From contig JAFMSC010000209.1 in NCBI GenBank assembly GCA_017353825.1, positions 1 to 7,269 on the forward strand: 7,269 bases of DNA. The letters are read 5' to 3'. Position 1 is the stretch's first letter; each line of letters opens with the position of its first letter. Below are positions 1 through 5,196 of this stretch, in pieces. Under the pieces are notes generated by a model. It had not been told where the DNA came from. It saw only the letters and a list, made by a program, of their open reading frames with translations, and made no database searches. This DNA comes from Hyphomicrobiaceae bacterium. Its GTDB lineage: Bacteria; Pseudomonadota; Alphaproteobacteria; Rhizobiales; Hyphomicrobiaceae. The position numbers and the translations under genes are program-made.

Positions 1-138
1 TCATACCGCCAGCAACGGCAGCGCGGCGTGAAGAAGCTCCTACTTGCCGCTGCCGTCGAGTTCAGATAACGCGCGCTGTGGCGGTTGCAGTTGTCGATTC
101 CGGCGATCGTGTGCGACGCCGGCAATGGAGCTGACGAC

Positions 139-1176
139 ATGAAGGACACATCCAGCCAGAAGGCCGACCTGCTGAAGCAGGAGATCCACCACATCGACAT
201 CGCGTCGTTCGATGCCCGTCCCCTCATCCAGAGCATGGGCAGCATGTCGTTCACCTCCCGCGACCTTGCTACCGCGGCCGAGATCTTCAACACCATGCTG
301 ACGGACGACAGCTGCTCCATCATCTTGACGGTCGCGGGCTCCACCTCCGCGGGCGGCTGCATGAAGCTCTACACCGATCTCATCGAGTGCAACATGATCG
401 ACGCCGTTGTGGCCACCGGAGCCACCATCGTCGACATGGACTTCTTCGAGGCGCTCGGCTTCAAGCATTACCGCGGCACCCCCGTCCTCGATGACAAAGC
501 GCTGCGGGCGCTCTACATCGACCGCATCTACGACACCTTGATCGACGAGGAGCAGCTGCGCCAGTGTGACTTCACCATCACGGCCATCGCCAACAAGCTG
601 CCTCCTAAGCCCTACAGCTCGCGCGAGTTCATCCGCGAGATGGGCCGCTGGCTGAGCGAGGGCAACGCCAACAAGCCCTCGTCCCTCGTGCAGCTGGCCT
701 ATGAGAAGGACGTGCCGATCTTCTGCCCGGCCTTCACGGATTCCTCTGCCGGTTTCGGCTTGGTGAAGCATCAGGTGGACAACCCGTCCCGCCACATCAC
801 CATCGACTCCATCCGCGACTTTCACGAGCTGACCAGGATCAAGATCGAGGCGGGCACCACCGGCCTCCTCATGATTGGAGGCGGCGCGCCCAAGAACTTC
901 GCGCAAGACATCGTGGTGTGCGCGGAGGTGCTGGGCCAGCAGGTGGACATGCACAAGTACGCCATCCAGATCACGGTGGCAGACGTCCGCGATGGCGCCT
1001 GCTCCAGCTCCACCCTCAAGGAGGCCTGCTCGTGGGGCAAGGTGGATACCACGTACGAGCAGATGGTCTATGCCGAGGCCACCTCGGTGCTGCCGCTCCT
1101 CGCCAGCGATGCCTACCACCGCGGCCACTGGCGCCAGCGCAAGCCCCGCCGCTACGCTAGGCTGTTCGGGGGCTAG
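139..1176 (+). CDS. Deoxyhypusine synthase-like protein (probable polyamine-forming NAD-dependent transferase)
   Basis: 345 residues of the deoxyhypusine synthase (DHS) fold. Visible landmarks are VAGSTSAGG (65-73), ATGATIVD (92-99), CPAFTDSSAG (196-205), GGGAPKN (247-253) and SWGK (298-301). In eukaryotic DHS the lysine of SWGK forms the covalent imine with the aminobutyl group; here it is K301. The eukaryotic GGGVVKHH motif is GGGAPKNF here, and the acidic GSDSGA segment before SWGK is replaced, so substrate handling should differ. Bacteria lack eIF5A, so the family name overstates the function. Known relatives make homospermidine-type polyamines, or a bis-guanidino form from agmatine, by NAD-dependent aminobutyl transfer; which applies here is inference. 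The start is ATG 139, with GGAG at 127-130 eight bases upstream; a TTG 18 codons earlier has no comparable site. The enzyme is probably cytosolic and tetrameric, as in the family. Length is typical and the frame is intact. Confidence 0.9.
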   Translation: MKDTSSQKADLLKQEIHHIDIASFDARPLIQSMGSMSFTSRDLATAAEIFNTMLTDDSCSIILTVAGSTSAGGCMKLYTDLIECNMIDAVVATGATIVDMDFFEALGFKHYRGTPVLDDKALRALYIDRIYDTLIDEEQLRQCDFTITAIANKLPPKPYSSREFIREMGRWLSEGNANKPSSLVQLAYEKDVPIFCPAFTDSSAGFGLVKHQVDNPSRHITIDSIRDFHELTRIKIEAGTTGLLMIGGGAPKNFAQDIVVCAEVLGQQVDMHKYAIQITVADVRDGACSSSTLKEACSWGKVDTTYEQMVYAEATSVLPLLASDAYHRGHWRQRKPRRYARLFGG

Positions 1177-1197
1177 CGGCGGGCCAAGCCGCACAGC

Positions 1198-1221
1198 GGG
1201 GGCGGCAAGGCCGCCGCCTCC
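1198..1221 (+). terminator. GC-rich hairpin after the DHS-like gene (weak terminator candidate)
   Basis: GGCGGC (1201-1206) pairs with GCCGCC (1210-1215) across an AAG loop, and flanking G and C bases can extend the stem past a bulge. It lies 24 bases beyond the stop of the DHS-like gene. There is no T-run after it, so intrinsic termination is uncertain. Confidence 0.3.
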
Positions 1222-1309
1222 GACGCTCAGGGTGGGCCGTCATAGGGCGGAGCGGATAGCGCCAGGCTCGCTACAACGGCCAAGCGCCCCGCTTTCCCTT
1301 AATCCTGGG

Positions 1310-1342
1310 TCCTGGATGTTTCGCTGCAGCGAAATTCCGGGA
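1310..1342. repeat. 33-bp near-perfect inverted repeat between genes
   Basis: The core TTTCGCTGCAGCGAAA (1319-1334) is a perfect 16-bp palindrome. It is flanked by TCCTGGA (1310-1316) and TCCGGGA (1336-1342), which pair with one G-T wobble. The whole is a long dyad with a two-base and a one-base interruption. It sits between the DHS-like gene and the methyltransferase gene and has no T-run on either side. It could be a dispersed REP-like palindrome, a protein-binding dyad or a transcript-end hairpin. The dyad is seen directly; the role is not known. Confidence 0.6.
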
Positions 1343-1355
1343 CGCGGTTGGATCG

Positions 1356-1386
1356 CGGACACCCGGCGCGTTGGTCCATGTATGAT
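1356..1386 (+). promoter_or_regulatory. Possible promoter for the methyltransferase gene
   Basis: TATGAT (1381-1386) is one base from the -10 consensus and stands out in GC-rich surroundings. The nearest -35-like hexamer is CGGACA (1356-1361), with a long 19-base spacer. Transcription would start near 1393, just before the ribosome-binding site GGAAGG (1408-1413) and the GTG at 1423. The -35 element is poor, so this is tentative. Confidence 0.3.
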
Positions 1387-1422
1387 GGGGAGCAACATCC
1401 ACCTGAGGGAAGGTCGCAGACC

Positions 1423-2667
1423 GTGAAATCCGACCTGGTCTCAGTCGGGCAAGGAGAGCCGCGGGTCGCAGGCAGTGGACTGCCTGTCGCGGCCGTGGTG
1501 CACGCCTGCCACGAGAAGACCCTGAAGGTCGCGCTTAGAGAGCTCAACGTGCCTTGGCTCGATGCCGGGACGATTGAGCCGGTCCTCACCTATTGCGCTG
1601 AGCAGCGTTGCAAGGCGGACAATGCCACGTGTCCTGGGTGTCGCTTGCGCACCGAGAAGCTCGGGCTTCGGACCTTTGATGAATTCGTATCGAGTCACGC
1701 CGAGATCACCTTCGAGGACTCCGCCCTCTATCTGTCCGGCACCGGTACTGGCTGGCTCAAGGCCCGAAGCCTGGAGCACCTGGCCAAGACCTGGGCTGGC
1801 GAGGAATACTGGTTCTGGGCCCGCCGCGTACTGCGCAAGCTGCGCCACGGCATCCGCCGCGCCGCGCAAACGGGCGCGCCGCCGCCCCAGGGCGCCACGC
1901 CGGTGCTCCTCCTGGTGCGTCCGCAGCTGGTCGACAATATCGGCATGGTGGCGCGCGCGATGGCCAACTTCGGCCTCGAGCACCTGCGCCTCGTCGCCCC
2001 GCGCGACGGCTGGCCCAACGAGAAGGCGCGCATCGCCGCCTCCGGCGCCAACTTCATCATCGACGGCGCGGAGGCCTTCCCCGGCTTCGAGCCGGCGCTG
2101 GCCGGCCTCAACTGGGTGGCCGCCACCACCGCGCGCCAACGCGACCTCGCCAAGCCTGTGCTGACACCGGAGCAGGCGGTAGCACAGATGCGCCGGCGCC
2201 TCGCCGAGGGCCAGCGCTGCGGCATCGTCTTCGGGCCCGAGCGCAACGGCCTGGAGACCGGCGAGGTGGCCAACGCCGATGCTATCGTCATGGCCTCGGT
2301 CAACCCCAGCTTCGCCTCGCTCAACCTGGCGCAGGCGGTGCTGCTCGTCGGCTATGAGTGGATGAAGCAGACCGGCGGAGGCACGTTGGGGCGCGTCACC
2401 GCCTACGAGGCTCCGATCGCACCGGGCCTGAACACGCGCGGCTCGCCGCCAGCGGGACGCGACGAACTCATCGCGTTCTTCGAGCACCTCGAAAGTGAGC
2501 TCGACGCCAGCGGCTTCTTTACAGCCCCGGACAAGCGCGCGAGCGTGGTTCAGAACCTGCGCTCCATGTTCGTGCGCATGGGCGCGACAGAGCAGGAAAT
2601 CCGCACATTGCGGGGAATCGTGAAGGCGCTGGCGCATCCCAAGGGATTGCGCGGCCGTGTGCCTTAG
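1423..2667 (+). CDS. SpoU/TrmJ-family RNA 2'-O-methyltransferase with an unrecognised Cys-rich N-terminal extension
   Basis: 414 residues. From about residue 159 it is a typical SPOUT methyltransferase: PQLVDNIGMVARA (167-179, motif 1), GIVFGPERNGLE (267-278, motif 2) and NPSFASLNLAQAV (294-306, motif 3), where the knot binds S-adenosylmethionine. A C-terminal helical part follows (ELIAFFEHLESELDASGFF and a later EIRTLRGIVKAL), as in TrmJ, which methylates position 32 of tRNA. The tRNA target here is inferred. The first ~155 residues are not part of normal TrmJ, which starts just before motif 1. They hold C58-X4-C63-X6-C70-X2-C73, a possible metal site, and end in a basic helix (about 130-152). 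Third-position G/C looks somewhat lower there than in the enzyme part. Start GTG 1423 is chosen for GGAAGG at 1408-1413; ATG 1378 is in frame but lacks a site. An internal GTG at 1903 with weak AGGG could start a short form. There is no stop between the two parts. Confidence 0.88.
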   Translation: MKSDLVSVGQGEPRVAGSGLPVAAVVHACHEKTLKVALRELNVPWLDAGTIEPVLTYCAEQRCKADNATCPGCRLRTEKLGLRTFDEFVSSHAEITFEDSALYLSGTGTGWLKARSLEHLAKTWAGEEYWFWARRVLRKLRHGIRRAAQTGAPPPQGATPVLLLVRPQLVDNIGMVARAMANFGLEHLRLVAPRDGWPNEKARIAASGANFIIDGAEAFPGFEPALAGLNWVAATTARQRDLAKPVLTPEQAVAQMRRRLAEGQRCGIVFGPERNGLETGEVANADAIVMASVNPSFASLNLAQAVLLVGYEWMKQTGGGTLGRVTAYEAPIAPGLNTRGSPPAGRDELIAFFEHLESELDASGFFTAPDKRASVVQNLRSMFVRMGATEQEIRTLRGIVKALAHPKGLRGRVP

Positions 2668-2726
2668 TTATGCCGCCTTTTCCCCCGAGCGATGCCACAC
2701 CAAAAGTCCAGGCTGGGCGCCCTATA

Positions 2727-2732
2727 TATATT
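2727..2732 (+). promoter_or_regulatory. AT-rich -10-like site before the secreted-protein gene
   Basis: TATATT (2727-2732) lies in the run TATATATATT, an AT island in GC-rich DNA 52 bases before ATG 2784. No good -35 hexamer is found 16-18 bases upstream, so it may be only part of a promoter or chance. Confidence 0.22.
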
Positions 2733-2783
2733 ACAAGGCAAGCAAAGCGGGCAGCCGACCTGATGATAAAGGGGGGCTCAACG

Positions 2784-3389
2784 ATGTTAAGGCTAGGCGC
2801 CAGAATTGGCGCGGGCTTGGTGTGCGCTCTAGCGATTGCGCTGCTCGCAGGCAGTCCAGTTGTGGCGCAGGAGAAAGAGCCGAGCGACAGTTCCGTGCGC
2901 ATGTTCATGAAGTACGCCTGGTTGCTGCTGCCGGAGAAGTTCACCTCGCCCAACGGCAAGACGATCGTTGTCAACAAGAAGAAGCCCAAGGAGGTGGAAC
3001 TGCCCTTCGAGGTGGCGCGGGAGGCGGTCAAGGTTGGCTACTACTCCGCCCACGCCCAGCTGTGCGGTCTGATGGAGGAGCAGCAGGCCAACTACCAGAC
3101 GCTGATGGCCCGGCACGCTCGTGACAAGCTCACCGACCAGCAGATGCTATTCATCCAGAAGCTGCATCAGGCTACGGTCATGATCATGACCGGAAAGATC
3201 GTCTTCGTGGAGAGCGAAGGTAACCTGACGCCGGTGCAGCGCGAGGCCAAGACCAACCCGCAGGAGGCGTGCACCGATGCCAAGCGGGAGATGGTGAAGG
3301 CGCAGATCGCCACCTACATCGACGCTGGCTCATCACCCGGCGCGTCCAAGGCAAAGACCGCCGAGCCGGCCAGCATGCGAAAGAAGTAG
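2784..3389 (+). CDS. Small exported protein of unknown function
   Basis: 201 residues with a Sec-type signal peptide: basic start (R3, R7), hydrophobic core at about 8-24, and likely cleavage after VVA at A28. The mature part of about 173 residues is hydrophilic and mainly helical, with LPEKFTSPNGKTIVV near its start, which may be a short beta segment. It has just two cysteines, C94 (AQLCGL) and C163 (EACTDAK), which could form a disulfide in the periplasm. The tail is lysine-rich and low in complexity. The pattern of a leucine-cysteine-glycine in the middle and a late CTDA resembles small secreted proteins of unknown function common in rhizobia; this is recollection, not a database match. 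Start ATG 2784 follows GGGGGG at 2771-2776 by seven bases; ATG 2763 is in frame but less well placed. It lies 116 bases after the methyltransferase on the same strand, so cotranscription is possible. Confidence 0.8.
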   Translation: MLRLGARIGAGLVCALAIALLAGSPVVAQEKEPSDSSVRMFMKYAWLLLPEKFTSPNGKTIVVNKKKPKEVELPFEVAREAVKVGYYSAHAQLCGLMEEQQANYQTLMARHARDKLTDQQMLFIQKLHQATVMIMTGKIVFVESEGNLTPVQREAKTNPQEACTDAKREMVKAQIATYIDAGSSPGASKAKTAEPASMRKK

Positions 3390-3431
3390 CTGCTGCAACC
3401 TGAACCTCTGCGATGGGGAGGCCGGTCGGCG

Positions 3432-3452
3432 GGAGCCCGGCTCAGCGGCTCC
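3432..3452 (+). terminator. Hairpin after the secreted-protein gene (weak terminator candidate)
   Basis: GGAGCC (3432-3437) pairs with GGCTCC (3447-3452) across nine bases. It is 42 bases beyond the stop and directly before the rpsD promoter. There is no T-run, so the role is uncertain. Confidence 0.25.
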
Positions 3453-3453
3453 A

Positions 3454-3481
3454 TTGACGCGCCCCTGGCATCCGTTATAAG
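3454..3481 (+). promoter_or_regulatory. Sigma70-type promoter of rpsD
   Basis: TTGACG (3454-3459) and TATAAG (3476-3481) each differ from consensus at one or two bases and are 16 bases apart. This is the best promoter match in the window. The predicted transcription start is near 3488, which gives a leader of about 154 bases before the rpsD ATG at 3642. Confidence 0.65.
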
Positions 3482-3487
3482 CGCGCT

Positions 3488-3548
3488 GCGGGCCGCATTA
3501 GGTCCGCGCTGCCTGCATGCCTGTGGCGCCCCCAGTCGGGGCGGCGCC
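3488..3548 (+). promoter_or_regulatory. Structured 5' leader of rpsD (two hairpins)
   Basis: Two stem-loops lie just after the predicted transcription start. The first pairs GCGGGCC (3488-3494) with GGTCCGC (3501-3507) around a six-base loop. The second pairs GGCGCCCCC (3525-3533) with GGGGCGGCGCC (3538-3548) with one bulged C. S4 represses its own synthesis through mRNA leaders in E. coli and Bacillus, so an autoregulatory role is possible; no match to those known structures is claimed. A short dyad, TTGCA-AAC-TGCAA (3593-3605), lies nearer the start codon. Confidence 0.4.
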
Positions 3549-3641
3549 TGTCGGCCTGGACGTGGTCCCGGCAAAGGAAGGCGTGCTCGAGATTGCAAAC
3601 TGCAACCCAGCTCGCATTTTCCGCGACTTTGGAGTAACGCC

Positions 3642-4259
3642 ATGACCAAGCGCATCCGCGCCAAGTACAAGATTGACCGCCGCCTGGGCCAGAAGCTGTG
3701 GGGCCGGGCCAAGAGCCCGCTCAACAAGCGCGAGACGCGCCCCGGCCAGCACGGCGAGCGGCGTTCCTCGAAGCCGTCCGACTTCGGACAGCAACTGCGC
3801 GCCAAGCAGAAGCTCAAGGGCTACTACGGCAACATCCTTGAGCGCCAATTCCGCCGCATCTACGAGGAGGCCCGCCGCTTCAAGGGCTCAACCTCCGAGC
3901 ATCTCATCGGCCTCCTGGAGCGCCGGCTCGACGCCGTCGTCTACCGCGCCAAGTTCGTACCCACGGTGTTCTCTGCGCGCCAGTTCGTGAGCCACGGCCA
4001 CGTCAAGGTGAACGGGCGGCGCGTGAACATAGCCAGTTACCGCTGCAAGGTGGGCGACCTGATCGAGGTGGGCGAGAAGGGCAGGCAAATGGCACTGCTC
4101 CTGGAGGCCATCAAGAGCCCCGAGCGCGACGTGCCCGACTACATCGAAGCCGACCACAACAAGATGACGGCCAAGCTCCTGCGCGTGCCCGGCCTCAGCG
4201 AGGTGCCCTTCCCGGTGCAGATGGAACCCAACCTGGTCGTCGAGTTCTACAGCCGCTGA
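3642..4259 (+). CDS. rpsD: 30S ribosomal protein S4 (uS4)
   Basis: 205 residues, the normal bacterial length (206 in E. coli). S4 binds 16S rRNA early and starts assembly of the 30S body; it also affects decoding accuracy. The N-terminal domain covers about residues 1-94, with the typical DRRLGQKLWGR and SDFGQQLRAKQKLKGYYGN segments. The S4 RNA-binding domain follows at about 95-155, including RLDAVVYRAKFVPTVFSARQ and a later HGHVKVNGRRVNIASYR. The end PVQMEPNLVVEFYSR is canonical. The N-terminal domain lacks the zinc-binding cysteines found in some S4 proteins. ATG 3642 follows GGAG (3631-3634) by seven bases. The gene has its own promoter and leader and lies outside the large ribosomal protein clusters, as is usual in alphaproteobacteria. 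The sequence is close to the rhizobial form and is the best taxonomic marker here. Confidence 0.98.
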   Translation: MTKRIRAKYKIDRRLGQKLWGRAKSPLNKRETRPGQHGERRSSKPSDFGQQLRAKQKLKGYYGNILERQFRRIYEEARRFKGSTSEHLIGLLERRLDAVVYRAKFVPTVFSARQFVSHGHVKVNGRRVNIASYRCKVGDLIEVGEKGRQMALLLEAIKSPERDVPDYIEADHNKMTAKLLRVPGLSEVPFPVQMEPNLVVEFYSR

Positions 4260-4276
4260 TTAGCCCTTTCGCGGCT
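4251..4276 (+). terminator. Hairpin overlapping the rpsD stop codon (weak terminator candidate)
   Basis: AGCCGC (4251-4256) pairs with GCGGCT (4271-4276) across 14 bases containing the TGA stop, and is followed by the mildly T-rich CATTCTATC. The stem is short and the loop long, so termination here is only a possibility. Confidence 0.28.
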
Positions 4277-4346
4277 CATTCTATCGCGTGAAGATGATGG
4301 GCACCGGTGGTGTCCATCAGTGTGCTCGTCGAGCGGCCGTTGCGGA

Positions 4347-4845
4347 TCAGCGCAGGGTCTCCTGAAGCGCGCCTGTCCATCCCCTCCGGTTTGACGCCGA
4401 GCATGTGCGTAATGGTCGGGGCTACGTCGAATGTTGTGCATCCACGGGATGGTCCGTCCCTCGTGAATGCCCCGGCCCGCTGCCAGGAAGGTGGCGCTCA
4501 TGTTCTCCCCGTCCGGGTCGTGCCCGTGAGCGCCGTCGAAGTTTGGCACCGACAAAGACGCTCGTGGCGGCGTTGAACGGGGGATCGCCCTGCCGCGCCA
4601 CGCCGGGGCTCTGCAGGCCGTCGAAGGTGTAGCCCTCTGCCATCGGAGCGAACACGTCGCCGAAGTCCTGCCCGATCTTGCCGTTCGTGCACCGCCCGGC
4701 TCCCTCGGGGCAGACGAGAGTGCGGCCTCGCCAAGGTGAGCCGCGGCCTCAGCGCTTCATCGATACGATCTCCCCCGGTCGCCCGCGCGTCACACGGACT
4801 CAGAGCGCGGCAGATAGCTTGTCGCCGCAGTTGCGTCCGAAAGGG
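4347..4845 (-). pseudogene. C-terminal remnant of a phosphodiesterase/nucleotide pyrophosphatase-type gene
   Basis: Read on the minus strand across frames, this gives a coherent end of a type I phosphodiesterase/nucleotide pyrophosphatase (alkaline phosphatase superfamily). In order it reads RTLVCPEGAGRCTNG, KIGQDFGDVFAPMAEGYTFD, then FDGAHGHDPDGENMSATFLA, GRGIHEGRTIPWMHNI, DVAPTITHMLGVKPEGMD and LQETLR-stop at 4347. The histidine of GAHGHDP matches the HG-type metal ligand of the family, and APTITHMLG is the usual near-C-terminal motif. The frame is broken near 4550 (one extra base), 4431 (one extra base) and 4368 (net one extra or two missing). In-frame stops occur at 4749-4751 and 4800-4802. 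The right edge is uncertain: clear similarity fades beyond about 4740-4800, and at 4843 the ribosome-binding site of the opposite-strand fragment begins. It converges on rpsD and is not expected to make a working protein. Confidence 0.8.
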
Positions 4846-4853
4846 GGTTATCA

Positions 4854-5141
4854 ATGCCACCTCAGACAAGAGCCTTCCCCGATCTCCTATCCGCGGCGTC
4901 CCTAGCGGCCTTGCTGCTGGCGCTCGGATTGCCCGCGCCGGCCCTTGCCCAAGACAACCTTGTTGGCGCCGACAACGACCACCGCGGACAGCCAGCGCGG
5001 CACGGCGCCTTGCCCAAGGTCGTGCTAATCTCGCTCGACGGCGCCAAGCCCGACCTTCTGGTGGCAGCACGCGCTCGATCACACAAAAGATTGTTGTTGG
5101 CATGTCACGCAACCGACATAGCGCTGTCATGGTGTCGGTAG
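4854..5141 (+). pseudogene. N-terminal remnant of a secreted phosphodiesterase/nucleotide pyrophosphatase-type gene
   Basis: ATG 4854 has a strong ribosome-binding site (GGGGG at 4843-4847, six bases upstream). The first 32 residues are a clear signal peptide ending PALA before Q33. Then comes LPKVVLISLDGAKPDLL, the opening strand of the phosphodiesterase/nucleotide pyrophosphatase family, with D62 of SLDG in the place of a conserved metal-ligand aspartate. Similarity ends at about 5060; the remaining 26 codons to TAG 5139-5141 resemble nothing in the family. The catalytic nucleophile and nearly all of the domain are therefore absent. The 95-residue product could still be translated and exported, but it cannot be an enzyme. 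It lies head to head with the C-terminal remnant at 4347-4845, and the two could be parts of one gene split by an inversion with loss of the middle. If they come from two genes instead, both are truncated. Confidence 0.72.
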
Positions 5142-5148
5142 GTGTCGG
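5112..5148. repeat. Inverted and direct repeats downstream of the broken gene
   Basis: ACCGACA (5112-5118) is the reverse complement of TGTCGGT (5133-5139), and GGTGTCGG occurs twice ten bases apart (5131-5138 and 5141-5148). The repeats lie in the tail beyond the family homology, close to the breakpoint at about 5061. They may be rearrangement scars or a protein-binding site; the role is unknown. Confidence 0.4.
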
Positions 5149-5166
5149 ACCTGGAGGGCGTGATAA

Positions 5167-5188
5167 GACCCTAGCGGCCCGCAGGGTC
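5167..5188 (-). terminator. Terminator candidate of the penicillin-binding protein gene
   Basis: On the minus strand GACCCT-GCG pairs with CGC-T-AGGGTC, giving about nine G/C-rich pairs with one bulged T and a three-base loop. It starts eight bases after the TGA at 5199-5197. Only CTTATC follows rather than a full T-run, so it is a fair but not strong intrinsic terminator. Confidence 0.45.
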
Positions 5189-5196
5189 CGGCTCCA

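Noticed and set aside
1..138. Possible 3' end of an upstream gene (a frame from position 1 to TAA at 67-69, or another to TGA at 29-31)
   Set aside because: Too short to recognise: neither tail matches a family I know, and I cannot tell which frame, if any, is coding.
40..1194. Long open frame on the minus strand opposite the DHS-like gene
   Set aside because: It mirrors the codon pattern of the real plus-strand gene, is low in complexity and matches no family.
1441..2637. Long minus-strand open frame opposite the methyltransferase
   Set aside because: It is a GC-rich shadow; the plus strand carries all the SPOUT motifs.
2784..2830. Lipoprotein signal at Cys14 of the secreted protein
   Set aside because: The residues before the cysteine (GLV) do not form a lipobox, and a normal cleavage site lies further on after VVA.
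4347..4845. Frameshifts explained as sequencing errors in an intact gene
   Set aside because: Three frameshifts, two in-frame stops and the opposite orientation of the N-terminal part cannot all be read errors, although single lesions could be.
4498..5130. Minus-strand open frame of about 210 codons across the broken phosphodiesterase
   Set aside because: Its sequence is arginine- and alanine-rich noise; family motifs appear in other frames on both strands.
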